From NCBI GenBank assembly GCA_032052615.1, contig DAMBWF010000006.1, positions 124,001 through 188,000 of the forward strand: 64,000 bases of DNA. Reading direction: 5' to 3'. The DNA is from Pseudomonas_T sp032052615. GTDB lineage: Bacteria > Pseudomonadota > Gammaproteobacteria > Pseudomonadales > Pseudomonadaceae. Both the position numbers and the translations under genes were made by a program. Within the stretch, counting starts at the first letter, position 1. The number at the start of each line of letters is the position of its first letter. Positions 1 to 9,507 of this stretch are shown piece by piece. A model generated the notes under the pieces. It saw nothing but the letters and a program-made list of their open reading frames with translations. It had not been told where the DNA came from and made no database searches.

Positions 1-242
1 TCGCCGTTATCCGCCATCGGGTGGGTGGCAAGCGGTTTCCCGGCCCGTGGTGCGGCTTTCCTTTTCAACCGCTTATCCATCGAGGACAAAGTCCGCTCCT
101 GCGCGTCGGTGCGTCGGTGAATCGCCGCCAGCATGGCGGCATCCGAGGCGTGGGCGGGCGAGGCGGGCGGCCACGAGGGCGGGGCGAAGGGATGAACGGC
201 GGGCATGGCGGTCCTTCAACAGCATTGCGGATAGGGATAGCA
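1..242. other. No gene assigned at left edge
   Basis: The bases before the mfd hairpin contain only short GC-driven open frames rich in Arg and Gly on both strands, with no recognisable protein, ribosome binding site or RNA. The stretch may belong to a gene continuing to the left of the window. Confidence 0.4.
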
Positions 243-268
243 CCGCTCCAGGCCAATGCCTGGAGCGG
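243..268 (-). terminator. Hairpin just downstream of mfd
   Basis: A perfect 11-bp inverted repeat (243-253 with 258-268) and a four-base loop sit five bases past the mfd stop codon. No U-tract follows on the minus strand, so it is either a weak terminator or a 3'-end-stabilising stem. Confidence 0.5.
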
Positions 269-273
269 GCCGG

Positions 274-3200
274 CTAGGCGGTTTTCGCCGCCAGCCGTTC
301 GAGCAACGCTTCCAGCACGTTGAAGCGCTCTTCCGGGCGCTCCATGGGTACCTGGAATTTGAATAGCGTGGCGCCCTCGAACTTGTAGCGCTTCGGCTGG
401 CTCTGGATCAGCTTGATCAGCACCAGTGGATCGACCTGGGTATCCGCCGCGAACTCGATGCGCCCGCCCTGGGGACCGGCGTCGATCTTGCGGATGCCCA
501 GTTGTTCGGCCCGCAGCTTGAGCAGGGTCAGGCGGATGAGATGCTTGGTTGGCTCCGGCAGCAGGCCGAAGCGGTCGATCATTTCCACCTGCAACTCCTT
601 CAGGCCGTCCTCGTCCGTCGCCGAGGCGATGCGCTTGTAGAGAATCAGGCGCGCGTGCACGTCCGGCAGGTAATCCTCGGGGATCAGGGCCGGCAGCCGC
701 AGGTTGATCTCCGGACCGCCGCCCAGGGGCTGCTCCAGATTGGGTTGCTCGCCCTTGCGGATGGCTTTCACCGCCCGCTCCAGCATCTCCATGTACAGCG
801 TGAAACCCACCGCCTGGATCTGTCCGCTCTGGCCGTCGCCCAGCAATTCCCCGGCGCCCCGGATTTCCAGGTCGTGGGTAGCCAGGATGAAGCCGGCGCC
901 CAGGTCCTGGGCATTGGCGATGGCCTCCAGTCGCTTTTCCGCGTCGGGGGTCATCTGCTTGCGCGGCGGGGTCAGCAGGTAGGCGTAGGCCTGGTGGTGG
1001 CTGCGGCCGACCCGTCCGCGCAACTGGTGCAACTGGGCCAGGCCGAACTTGTCGGCGCGCTCGATGAGGATGGTGTTGGCGCTGGGCACGTCGATGCCGG
1101 TCTCGATGATGGTCGAGGCCACCAGCACGTTGAAGCGCTTGTGGTAGAAGTCGCTCATCACCCGTTCCAGCTCACGCTCGTTCATCTGCCCGTGGCCGAT
1201 GCCGATCCGCGCCTCGGGCACCAGCTCGGCCAGGTCGGCGGCGCACTTCTCGATGGTCTTGACATCGTTGTGCAGGTAATACACCTGGCCGCCGCGCAGC
1301 AGTTCCCGCAGCAGCGCTTCCTTGATCACCGCGTTCTGCTGCTCCATCACGAAGGTCCGCACCGACAGGCGGCGCGCCGGCGGCGTGGCGATGATGGACA
1401 GGTCGCGCATGCCCGAGACCGCCATGTTCAGGGTGCGGGGGATCGGCGTGGCGGTGAGGGTGAGGATGTCCACCTCGCTGCGCAGCGCCTTGAGCTGCTC
1501 CTTCTGGCGCACTCCGAAGCGGTGTTCCTCGTCGATGATCACCAGGCCGAGGTCGTGGAAGCGCACGTCTCCCTGGAGCAGCTTGTGAGTGCCGATGACG
1601 ATATCCAGCTTGCCTTCGCCGAGTTTCTGCACCGCCTCGTCCACTTCCCGGGCGGTCTTGAAGCGGCTCATCACTTCCACCCTTACCGGCCAGTCGGCGA
1701 AGCGGTCGCGGAAACTGTTGTAATGCTGCTGGGCCAGCAGGGTGGTGGGCACCAGCACCGCCACCTGCCGGCCGCTGTGGACCGCGACGAAGGCGGCGCG
1801 CATCGCCACCTCGGTCTTGCCGAAGCCGACGTCGCCGCAGATCAGGCGGTCCATCGGACGCGGGGCCAGCATGTCCGCCAGCACCGCGTCGATGGCGGCC
1901 TGCTGGTCGGGGGTTTCCTCGAACGGGAAACCGGCGCAAAAGGTGGCGTAGTCGGCCTTCGGGTCGCTGAAGGCGAAGCCCTCCCGGGCGGCGCGGCGGG
2001 CGTAGATATCCAGGAGCTCGGCGGCCACGTCGCGGACCTGTTCGGCGGCCTTGCGCTTGGCTTTCTGCCATTGCTCGGAGCCGAGCCGGTGGAGCGGGGC
2101 CAGGGCGTCGTCGCTGCCGGTGTAGCGGGCGATCAAATGCAGGCTCGCCACCGGGACGTAGAGCTTGGCGTCGTCGGCGTACTGCAGGGCGAGGAATTCG
2201 GCGGCCTGGCCGTCGAACTCCATGGTGACCAGCCCAAGATAGCGACCGACCCCATGGTCGATGTGCACCACCGGCGCGCCCTCGCGCAGCTCGGTGAGGT
2301 TCTTGATGACGTTGTCGCCGCCGTCTCGCTGCTTTTCGCGGCGTCGACGCTGCATTACCCGTTGGCCGAACAACGGGCTTTCCGCCACCAGGGCCAGGTC
2401 GTTCAGCAGCAACCCCTCGTCCAGGGGCGCGATGCAGATGCCCAGGCGTTCGCCGCTCTCGACGAAGGCCGGCCAACCGGTGACTTCGAGAGGCTTCAGC
2501 TTGAGCCGGGCCAACAGTTCCAGCAGCACCTCGCGGCGGCCGGCGGTCTCCGCCGTGAACAGTACCCGCCCGTCGTAACCGTCGAGGAAGCGCCGCAGCG
2601 CGCCCAGGGGCTCGCTGGCCTTGGCCTCGATGGCCAGCTCGGGAAGGGGGCGGGCGTCGAAGCGCTCGCGGCCGACGCCTGCTTCCACGTCCTCGGCGCT
2701 CACCACCACCCGCGACCAACCCTTGAGCCGGGCGAAGCAGTCCTCCACCGGCAGGAATAGCTCGGCGGGCGGCAGGATCGGCCGCTCCAGGTCGCCGCGG
2801 CGATCCTCGTAGCGGTTGCGCACATCGTTCCAGAACTGCTCGGCGGCCTGCTCGATGCCGGGCAGGGAAAACACCTGGGTGTCGTCCGGCAGGTAGTCGA
2901 AAAGGGTGGCGGTTTCCTCGAAGAACAATGGCAGGTAGTACTCGATGCCGGCGGGAGTGATGCCGCTGGCCAAGTCCTGATAGATCGGGCAGCGGCGGAA
3001 ATCCACATCGAAGCGTTCGCGGAAGCGGCCGCGAAAATCGGTGACGGCCTTCTTGTCCAGGGGGAATTCCCGGGCCGGCAGCAGGCGGATCGACTCCACC
3101 TTGTCCACCGAGCGCTGGCTTTCCGGGTCGAAGGTACGCAGGGTCTCGATCTCTTCGTCGAAGAGGTCGATGCGATAGGGCACCACGCTCCCCATGGGGA

Positions 3201-3714
3201 AGATGTCGATGAGCGCGCCGCGCACGGCGAACTCGCCGTGCTCGTAGACGGTATCGACGCAGCGGTAGCCGGCGGCTTCCAGGCGCGAGCGGGTGGCCGA
3301 GACGTCGAGCTTCTGGCCGACGTCCAGCACCAGGCTGCCGCCCAGCAGGAAGCGGGTCGGCGCCAGGCGGTGTAGGGCCGTGGCGATCGGGACTACCACT
3401 ATGCCGTGGCGCAGCTCGGGCAGCCGGTAAAGGCTGGCGATGCGCTGGGAAACGATGTCCTGGTGGGGCGAAAACACGTCGTAGGGTAGGGTTTCCCAGT
3501 CGGGAAAGTGCAGCACGGGTAGCTCGGGGGCGAAGAACGCCAGCTCCTGCTCGAGGCGCTCGGCGCTGCGGCTGTCGGCGGTCAGCAACAAAGTGAAGCG
3601 GGGCGTCGCGGTGGCCGCCTCGGCCACCGCCAGGCTCAGAGCGGCGCCCGGCAGGTTTCCCCAGTGTTGTTTGCCGGCCGCGGCGGGCAGGCGTGGAAGG
3701 CGCAATACAGACAC
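274..3714 (-). CDS. mfd: Transcription-repair coupling factor Mfd
   Basis: Superfamily 2 DNA translocase that pushes stalled RNA polymerase off damaged DNA and recruits UvrA. The 1146-residue product has the family's usual length. An N-terminal UvrB-like region is followed by the RNA-polymerase-interacting CarD-like domain (about residues 470-545, with HIDHGVGRYLG). The helicase core has Walker A GDVGFGKT near residue 627 and DEEH near 728, and motif VI-like LRGRVGRS follows. The C-terminal regulatory domain is complete. Translation appears to start at a GTG (3714). It is divergent from gap, an arrangement I recall from P. aeruginosa. Confidence 0.98.
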   Translation of the reverse strand: MSVLRLPRLPAAAGKQHWGNLPGAALSLAVAEAATATPRFTLLLTADSRSAERLEQELAFFAPELPVLHFPDWETLPYDVFSPHQDIVSQRIASLYRLPELRHGIVVVPIATALHRLAPTRFLLGGSLVLDVGQKLDVSATRSRLEAAGYRCVDTVYEHGEFAVRGALIDIFPMGSVVPYRIDLFDEEIETLRTFDPESQRSVDKVESIRLLPAREFPLDKKAVTDFRGRFRERFDVDFRRCPIYQDLASGITPAGIEYYLPLFFEETATLFDYLPDDTQVFSLPGIEQAAEQFWNDVRNRYEDRRGDLERPILPPAELFLPVEDCFARLKGWSRVVVSAEDVEAGVGRERFDARPLPELAIEAKASEPLGALRRFLDGYDGRVLFTAETAGRREVLLELLARLKLKPLEVTGWPAFVESGERLGICIAPLDEGLLLNDLALVAESPLFGQRVMQRRRREKQRDGGDNVIKNLTELREGAPVVHIDHGVGRYLGLVTMEFDGQAAEFLALQYADDAKLYVPVASLHLIARYTGSDDALAPLHRLGSEQWQKAKRKAAEQVRDVAAELLDIYARRAAREGFAFSDPKADYATFCAGFPFEETPDQQAAIDAVLADMLAPRPMDRLICGDVGFGKTEVAMRAAFVAVHSGRQVAVLVPTTLLAQQHYNSFRDRFADWPVRVEVMSRFKTAREVDEAVQKLGEGKLDIVIGTHKLLQGDVRFHDLGLVIIDEEHRFGVRQKEQLKALRSEVDILTLTATPIPRTLNMAVSGMRDLSIIATPPARRLSVRTFVMEQQNAVIKEALLRELLRGGQVYYLHNDVKTIEKCAADLAELVPEARIGIGHGQMNERELERVMSDFYHKRFNVLVASTIIETGIDVPSANTILIERADKFGLAQLHQLRGRVGRSHHQAYAYLLTPPRKQMTPDAEKRLEAIANAQDLGAGFILATHDLEIRGAGELLGDGQSGQIQAVGFTLYMEMLERAVKAIRKGEQPNLEQPLGGGPEINLRLPALIPEDYLPDVHARLILYKRIASATDEDGLKELQVEMIDRFGLLPEPTKHLIRLTLLKLRAEQLGIRKIDAGPQGGRIEFAADTQVDPLVLIKLIQSQPKRYKFEGATLFKFQVPMERPEERFNVLEALLERLAAKTA

Positions 3715-3797
3715 GGGCAGGCTGGACTCCGATGGGTTCGAGCGGATCGATTGTAACGATCGGAGCGTGTCGCTGTCAGTGTCTCGACCGCTGCAGA

Positions 3798-3826
3798 TTG
3801 CCGGCGATTGAGCGCGCCGTCATAAT
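3798..3826 (+). promoter_or_regulatory. Putative sigma-70 promoter of gap
   Basis: TTGCCG (3798-3803), a 17-bp spacer and CATAAT (3821-3826) lie upstream of gap, giving a leader of roughly 35 bases. Inferred from consensus only. Confidence 0.5.
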
Positions 3827-3867
3827 GTAGCCCCTTTTTTCAGCCCCTACATGTGGAAGGTACTGCC

Positions 3868-5316
3868 GTGACCCAGAAGCCCGACCAGTGTCTTGGTGAA
3901 TGGATCGATCGTGAAGCCCTCGCCGAGGCGATGATTCCCCTGATCGGTCAGCTCTACCGCAATAACAACGTGGTGACCTCGATCTTCGGCCGCAGCCTGA
4001 TCAACCGGTCGGTCATCTCGATCCTCAAGGCGCATCGCTTCGCCCGTCATCGTCTGGGCGACGACGCCGAGCTGTCGGTGCACGATTCCTTCCAGGTCCT
4101 CAAGACCATGAGCGAACTCAAGCTGGGCGCCGCCTCGGTCGACCTGGGCAAGATGGTCGCCAAGTTCAAGCGCGAGGGGGCGGGGCGCGGGCTGGAGCAG
4201 TTCGTACGCGAGGAGCTGGCCGACGTGGCCGGCAAGCAGAGCGACGTCAAGCGCAAGGGCACCGATGTGGTGCTATACGGCTTTGGCCGCATCGGCCGCC
4301 TGCTGGCGCGCATCCTGGTGGAGAAGACCGGCGGCGGCGACGGGCTGCGCCTGCGGGCCATCGTCGTGCGCAAGGGGGCCGATAACGACCTGGTGAAACG
4401 CGCCAGCCTGTTGCGCCGCGATTCGGTGCACGGCCCGTTCGACGGCACCATCGTGGTGGACGAGGCCAGCAATACCCTGACCATCAACGGCAACCTGGTC
4501 CAGGTGATCTACTCCAACGACCCGGCCAGCGTCGACTACACCCAATATGGCATCGAGCACGCGCTGCTGGTGGACAACACCGGCAAGTGGCGCGACGCCG
4601 AGGGCCTGTCCCAGCACCTGAAGTGCCCGGGCGTGGACCGTGTGGTGCTCACCGCGCCCGGCAAGGGCAAGCTGAAGAACATCGTCCATGGCATCAACCA
4701 CGGCGAGATCACCGACGACGACAAGATCATCTCCGCGGCGTCCTGCACCACCAACGCCATCGTCCCGGTGCTCAAGGCGGTGAACGACAAGTACGGCATC
4801 GTCAACGGCCACGTCGAGACGGTCCACTCCTACACCAACGATCAGAACCTGATCGACAATTTCCACAAGGGCGATCGGCGTGGCCGCAGCGCCGCGCTGA
4901 ACATGGTGATCACCGAGACCGGCGCCGCCACCGCCGCCGCCAAGGCGCTGCCGGAACTGGCCGGCAAGCTGACCGGCAACGCGATCCGCGTGCCGACGCC
5001 CAACGTCTCCATGGCTATCCTCAACCTGAACCTGGAGAAGGCCACCAGCCGCGAGGAAATCAACGATTACCTGCGCCAAATGGCCATGCACTCCGACCTG
5101 CACAAGCAGATCGACTTCGTGAACTCCCAGGAAGTCGTGTCCACCGACTTCGTCGGCTCGCGCCACGCCGGCGTGGTGGACGCCGAGGCGACCATCGTCA
5201 ACGACAACCGCGTGGTCCTCTACGTGTGGTACGACAACGAGTTCGGCTATAGCTGCCAAGTGGTTCGCGTGATGGAAGACATGGCCGGGGTTAACCCACC
5301 GGCCTTCCCGCGCTAA
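3868..5316 (+). CDS. gap: Glyceraldehyde-3-phosphate dehydrogenase, long form
   Basis: Interconverts glyceraldehyde-3-phosphate and 1,3-bisphosphoglycerate with NAD(P). I chose the GTG at 3868 because GGAAGG lies seven bases upstream and the product then begins TQKPDQCLGEW after the initiator, as I recall for Pseudomonas homologues; a GTG at 3853 in the same frame is less likely. The 482-residue protein carries about 130 extra N-terminal residues before the Rossmann motif GFGRIGR (near 138). The catalytic Cys is in SCTTN, near residue 293. In Pseudomonas this long form accompanies a separate standard-length enzyme. A strong terminator follows, so gap is probably monocistronic. Confidence 0.95.
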   Translation: MTQKPDQCLGEWIDREALAEAMIPLIGQLYRNNNVVTSIFGRSLINRSVISILKAHRFARHRLGDDAELSVHDSFQVLKTMSELKLGAASVDLGKMVAKFKREGAGRGLEQFVREELADVAGKQSDVKRKGTDVVLYGFGRIGRLLARILVEKTGGGDGLRLRAIVVRKGADNDLVKRASLLRRDSVHGPFDGTIVVDEASNTLTINGNLVQVIYSNDPASVDYTQYGIEHALLVDNTGKWRDAEGLSQHLKCPGVDRVVLTAPGKGKLKNIVHGINHGEITDDDKIISAASCTTNAIVPVLKAVNDKYGIVNGHVETVHSYTNDQNLIDNFHKGDRRGRSAALNMVITETGAATAAAKALPELAGKLTGNAIRVPTPNVSMAILNLNLEKATSREEINDYLRQMAMHSDLHKQIDFVNSQEVVSTDFVGSRHAGVVDAEATIVNDNRVVLYVWYDNEFGYSCQVVRVMEDMAGVNPPAFPR

Positions 5317-5332
5317 GCTGCGCGCGCCAGGG

Positions 5333-5358
5333 AAACGGGGGCTTCGGCTCCCGTTTTT
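5333..5358 (+). terminator. Rho-independent terminator of gap
   Basis: AAACGGG pairs with CCCGTTT, continuing through a GU pair and two GC pairs to a stable TTCG tetraloop. Five T's end the element. Confidence 0.85.
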
Positions 5359-5410
5359 CATTGCCACGAGAAAACTCGCAGTCCCACCTCATCTTCCGGG
5401 GAGTCCTCGC

Positions 5411-6814
5411 ATGGATGGACATGCTTCGCAGTCAGGCGCGCTCAAGCGCGGCTTGAAAAATCGCCATATCCAACTGATCGCGTTCGGTGGCGCCATCGGC
5501 ACGGGGCTGTTCCTCGGCTCCGCCGGGGTGCTCAAGTCCGCCGGGCCGTCGATGATCCTCGGCTACGCCATCACCGGCTTCATCGCCTTCCTGATCATGC
5601 GCCAGCTTGGGGAAATGATCGTCGAGGAACCGGTGGCCGGCTCGGTGAGCCACTTCGCCCATCGCTACTGGGGCGGTTACGCGGGCTTCCTGTCGGGTTG
5701 GAACTACTGGGTGCTGTACGTCCTGGTGGGCATGGCGGAGCTGACGGCGGCGGGCAAGTACATCCAGTTCTGGTTGCCAGACATGCCGACCTGGGTCACG
5801 GCGGCGGCATTCTTCGTGGTGATCAACCTGATCAACCTCAGCAACGTGAAAGTCTTCGGCGAGGCGGAGTTCTGGTTCGCCTTGGTCAAGGTGGTGGCGA
5901 TCATCGCCATGATCCTGCTGGGCGCCTATCTGCTGGTCAGCGGCCAGGGGGGCGAACAGGCGGCGGTGAGCAACCTGTGGAGTCACGGCGGTTTCTTCCC
6001 CAATGGCCTGCAAGGGCTGGTGATGGTGCTGGCGATCATCATGTTCTCCTTCGGCGGCCTGGAACTGGTGGGCATCACCGCGGCCGAGGCGGCCGAGCCG
6101 CGCAAGGTGATCCCCAAGGCCATCAATCAAGTGATCTACCGCATCCTGATCTTCTACATCGGCGCCCTGGGTGTGCTGCTGATGCTCTATCCCTGGGACA
6201 AACTGCTGGAGACCCTGGGCGCCGCTGGCGATCCTTACAGCGGCAGCCCGTTCGTGCAGATCTTCTCCCTGATCGGCAGCGACACCGCCGCTCACATCCT
6301 GAACTTCGTGGTGCTCACCGCCGCGCTGTCGGTCTACAACAGCGGTGTCTACTGCAACAGCCGCATGCTGTACGGCCTGGCGGAGCAGGGCGATGCGCCC
6401 AAGGCGATGGCCCGAGTGGATCGCCGTGGCGTGCCGGTGCTGGCCATCGCGGTCTCGGCCCTGATCACCCTCCTGTGCGTGGTGATGAACTATCTGGTGC
6501 CCCGGGAAGCGCTGGAGCTGCTGATGGCCCTGGTGGTGGCGGCCCTGATGATCAACTGGGCGATGATCAGCCTTTCGCACCTGAAGTTCCGCCGCGCCCT
6601 TGTCAGTCAGGGCGTCGAGCCTGGCTTCAAGGCCTTCTGGTATCCCTTCACCAACTACCTGTGCCTGGCGTTCGTGGTGTTCATCCTGGGCATCATGCTG
6701 CTGATTCCTGGCATCAATATCTCGGTCTATGCGATCCCGGTCTGGTTGGTGTTCATCTACGGTTGCTACCGGGTACGGCTCGCGCGTGGCGCCGCGCCCG
6801 CGACCCCGGCCTGA
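5411..6814 (+). CDS. aroP: Aromatic amino acid permease AroP
   Basis: Inner-membrane proton symporter of the amino acid-polyamine-organocation superfamily, amino acid transporter family, importing Phe, Tyr and Trp. The 467-residue protein has about 12 hydrophobic segments. It matches remembered E. coli AroP nearly end to end, including the N-terminal LKRGLKNRHIQLIA and GGAIGTGLFLGSA, then QLGEMIVEEPVAGS, GWNYWVLYVLVGMAELTA and NLSNVKVFGEAEFWFA. GGGGAG lies upstream of the ATG. Substrate choice within the AroP/PheP group is inferred from similarity. The gene lies between gap and apbE; in P. aeruginosa, as I recall, aroP1 holds this place but is followed by nqrABCDEF. Confidence 0.92.
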   Translation: MDGHASQSGALKRGLKNRHIQLIAFGGAIGTGLFLGSAGVLKSAGPSMILGYAITGFIAFLIMRQLGEMIVEEPVAGSVSHFAHRYWGGYAGFLSGWNYWVLYVLVGMAELTAAGKYIQFWLPDMPTWVTAAAFFVVINLINLSNVKVFGEAEFWFALVKVVAIIAMILLGAYLLVSGQGGEQAAVSNLWSHGGFFPNGLQGLVMVLAIIMFSFGGLELVGITAAEAAEPRKVIPKAINQVIYRILIFYIGALGVLLMLYPWDKLLETLGAAGDPYSGSPFVQIFSLIGSDTAAHILNFVVLTAALSVYNSGVYCNSRMLYGLAEQGDAPKAMARVDRRGVPVLAIAVSALITLLCVVMNYLVPREALELLMALVVAALMINWAMISLSHLKFRRALVSQGVEPGFKAFWYPFTNYLCLAFVVFILGIMLLIPGINISVYAIPVWLVFIYGCYRVRLARGAAPATPA

Positions 6815-6830
6815 AACGGCCCCAGCCCCG

Positions 6831-6890
6831 CCTGGAGTGGCCCTGCCTGGAGTGGCCCTGCCTAAAGCGGCCCTGCCCGGGGCGGTTCTA
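6831..6890. repeat. Degenerate 15-bp tandem repeat
   Basis: Two exact copies of a 15-bp unit (6831-6845 and 6846-6860) are followed by a close copy (6861-6875) and a diverged one (6876-6890). A related unit overlaps the aroP stop codon near 6810. The array fills the gap between aroP and the likely start of apbE. Confidence 0.8.
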
Positions 6891-6896
6891 CTCGGG

Positions 6897-7952
6897 GTGA
6901 ACCCGTCCGGGGCCGCCGGCGGGCGAGGCTTCGTTCCTTGCCCGAGGGCCTGGCTGCGGCGCGCCCTCGTGGCGATGTCGCTGTCGCTGCTGGGCGGCTG
7001 CGGCCCCGGGGTGGAGCGACTCGAAGGACCGACCATGGGCAGTCGCTATGCCATTCAGTACGTGGCGGCGGCCGGGGTGCCGTCCCCCTCGATCCTGCGG
7101 GAGGAAGTGGAGCGTCTGCTGGCCGAGGTCGACCGGGACTTTTCCACCTATCGCGGGGATTCGGCCGTCTCGCGCTTCAATGTCGCGCCGGCCGGGGCCT
7201 GCCTGGAAATGCCAGAGCCTGTCCTGCGTCTGGTGCGCTTCGGCGAGGCGCTGTCCCGCGCCAGCGACGGCGCCTTCGACCTGACCGTGGAGCCGTTGCT
7301 CGACCTCTGGGGCTTCGGTCCCCAGTCGCGGAAGATGCGCGTGCCTTCGCCGGAGGAGCGCGAGGCGGCGAGACGGCGTGTCGGCTACCAGCACGTGAAA
7401 ATCGTCGGCGGGACTTTATGCAAGGACGTGGCGGCGCGACTGGACTTCAACGCGATCGCCGCGGGCGATGCGGTGGACCGGGTCGCCGCCCGGTTCGAGG
7501 CGCTCGGCGTCAAGAATTACCTGGTGGACATCACCGGCGAACTCAAGGCCGGCGGGCACCGGCCGGACGGTTCCCCCTGGCGGGTGGCCATCGAGGCGCC
7601 CCGCGCCGACCGGCGCGAGGCCGAGCGGGTCCTGGCGCTGAAGGGCTACGGCGTGTCCACCTCCGGCGACTATCGCCGCTATTTCGAGCGGGACGGCCGT
7701 CGTTACTCCCATACCCTGGACCCCCGCCACGGGGTACCTATCGCCCATGAACTGGCCTCCGTGACCGTGGTCGACCGTTCCGCGCTACGGGCCGATGGCC
7801 TTTCCACCTTGTTGATGGTTCTGGGGCCGGAGCAGGGGCTGGCGTTCGCCGAACGCGAGGGGGTCGCCGCGCTGTTCGTCAGCCGCCGGGGGGAGGATTT
7901 CGTCGAGCGCTCCACCCGGGCTTTCGAGGCACTGCCGAGGCTTCGGGAATGA
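6897..7952 (+). CDS. apbE: FAD:protein FMN transferase ApbE, lipoprotein form
   Basis: Flavinylates a Thr of target proteins such as NqrB, NqrC or RnfG/RnfD in the periplasm, using FAD. Family signatures are GPTMGSRYAIQY, DFSTYRGDSAVSRFN, a run beginning LDFNAIAAGDAVD and YSHTLDPRHG. The N-terminal region ends in LLGGC, a lipobox with Cys at about residue 35 if the GTG at 6897 is the start. No convincing ribosome binding site was seen, so the start is uncertain; an ATG at 6975 would leave almost no charged n-region. No nqr, rnf or NqrM-like gene is adjacent, so its substrate is not encoded nearby. Confidence 0.88.
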   Translation: MNPSGAAGGRGFVPCPRAWLRRALVAMSLSLLGGCGPGVERLEGPTMGSRYAIQYVAAAGVPSPSILREEVERLLAEVDRDFSTYRGDSAVSRFNVAPAGACLEMPEPVLRLVRFGEALSRASDGAFDLTVEPLLDLWGFGPQSRKMRVPSPEEREAARRRVGYQHVKIVGGTLCKDVAARLDFNAIAAGDAVDRVAARFEALGVKNYLVDITGELKAGGHRPDGSPWRVAIEAPRADRREAERVLALKGYGVSTSGDYRRYFERDGRRYSHTLDPRHGVPIAHELASVTVVDRSALRADGLSTLLMVLGPEQGLAFAEREGVAALFVSRRGEDFVERSTRAFEALPRLRE

Positions 7953-8112
7953 CCGGACATCGCGGCGTTCGAGCGGTCGTGTAGTGGACATGGCGCTCGC
8001 CTACGCCACGGCCACGGGTTAATGTGGGGCGCTTTGCCGCGAGGCTGAGCCGCAGAAGCGAGGCGTCGATCGGCCAGACCCGCGATGGCGCCGTAACGAA
8101 GGGGAGAGAGAG

Positions 8113-9507
8113 ATGGCGGTCTACAACTACGATGTGGTGGTACTGGGCTCGGGCCCGGCCGGCGAAGGCGCGGCGATGAACGCGGCCAAGGCCGGGCGCA
8201 AGGTGGCGGTGGTGGACAGCCGGCGCGTGGTCGGCGGCAACTGCACCCACTTGGGGACCATCCCGTCGAAGGCCTTGCGCCACTCGGTGCGGCAGATCAT
8301 GCAGTTCAACACCAACCCGATCTTCCGGCAAATCGGCGAACCGCGCTGGTTTTCCTTCCCCGACGTACTGAAAAGCGCCGAAAAGGTCATCGCCAAGCAG
8401 GTCACTTCCCGCACCGGCTACTACGCCCGCAACCGGATCGACACCTTCTTCGGCACCGGCAGCTTCGCCGACGAACAGACCATCGAGGTGGTCTGCCTGA
8501 ATGGCGCGGTGGAACGGCTGGTGGCCAAGCAAATCATCATCGCCACCGGCTCGCGCCCTTACCGGCCGGCGGACATCGATTTCAGCCACCCGCGTGTCTA
8601 TGACAGCGACACCATTCTCACCCTCAGCCATACGCCGCGCCGGTTGATCATCTATGGCGCGGGCGTCATCGGCAGCGAATATGCCTCGATCTTCAGTGGC
8701 CTCGGGGTCCTGGTCGATCTGATCGACACCCGCGACCAATTGCTCAGCTTCCTCGACGCGGAAATCTCCCAGGCCCTGAGCTACCACTTCAGCAACAACA
8801 ACGTGCTGGTGCGCCACAACGAGGAGTACGAGCGGGTCGAGGGCCTGGACAACGGGGTGATCCTGCACCTCAAGTCCGGCAAGAAGATCAAGGCCGACGC
8901 CTTGCTCTGGTGCAACGGCCGCACCGGCAACACCGACAGGCTAGGCCTGGAGAATATCGGCATCAAGGTCAACAGTCGCGGGCAGATCGACGTGGACGAG
9001 ACCTACTGCACCGGCGTGTCGAACATCTATGCCGCCGGCGACGTGATCGGTTGGCCGAGCCTGGCCAGCGCCGCCTACGACCAGGGCCGCTCGGCGGCCG
9101 GCAGCATCGTCGAGGACGGAAGCTGGCGCTTCGTCGACGACGTGCCGACGGGCATCTACACCATTCCGGAGATCAGCTCCATCGGCAAGAACGAGCGCGA
9201 GCTGACCCAGGCGAAGATTCCCTACGAAGTGGGCAAGGCGTTCTTCAAGGGCATGGCCCGCGCGCAGATCTCCAGCGAGCCGGTGGGCATGCTGAAGATT
9301 CTGTTCCACCGCGAGACGCTGCAGGTACTGGGCGTGCACTGCTTCGGCTACCAGGCTTCGGAGATCGTGCACATCGGCCAGGCGATCATGAACCAGCCGG
9401 GCGAGGCGAACAGCCTCAAGTACTTCGTCAACACCACCTTCAACTACCCGACCATGGCCGAAGCCTATCGGGTGGCGGCGTTCGACGGCCTCAACCGGCT
9501 TTTTTGA
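8113..9507 (+). CDS. sthA: Soluble pyridine nucleotide transhydrogenase SthA
   Basis: FAD-dependent cytosolic enzyme that transfers hydride between NADPH and NAD and so balances the two pools. The 464-residue product is nearly the length of E. coli SthA (466). The FAD-binding GSGPAGEG motif is near residue 13 and the NAD(P)-binding GAGVIGSEYASIF is central. The C terminus is the family's TFNYPTMAEAYRVAA block. The active-site segment reads GGNCTHLGTIPSK: only one Cys of the CxxxxC redox pair of disulfide reductases is present, as expected for SthA. GGGGAGAGAGAG precedes the ATG. Confidence 0.97.
   Translation: MAVYNYDVVVLGSGPAGEGAAMNAAKAGRKVAVVDSRRVVGGNCTHLGTIPSKALRHSVRQIMQFNTNPIFRQIGEPRWFSFPDVLKSAEKVIAKQVTSRTGYYARNRIDTFFGTGSFADEQTIEVVCLNGAVERLVAKQIIIATGSRPYRPADIDFSHPRVYDSDTILTLSHTPRRLIIYGAGVIGSEYASIFSGLGVLVDLIDTRDQLLSFLDAEISQALSYHFSNNNVLVRHNEEYERVEGLDNGVILHLKSGKKIKADALLWCNGRTGNTDRLGLENIGIKVNSRGQIDVDETYCTGVSNIYAAGDVIGWPSLASAAYDQGRSAAGSIVEDGSWRFVDDVPTGIYTIPEISSIGKNERELTQAKIPYEVGKAFFKGMARAQISSEPVGMLKILFHRETLQVLGVHCFGYQASEIVHIGQAIMNQPGEANSLKYFVNTTFNYPTMAEAYRVAAFDGLNRLF

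Noticed and set aside
502..2760. 752-codon open frame antisense to mfd
   Set aside because: It mirrors the GC-rich codons of mfd, has low-complexity Gln/Val/Gly composition and no ribosome binding site or family match.
5432..7036. 534-codon open frame antisense to aroP and apbE
   Set aside because: His/Gln/Asp-rich shadow of the permease codons crossing two real genes.
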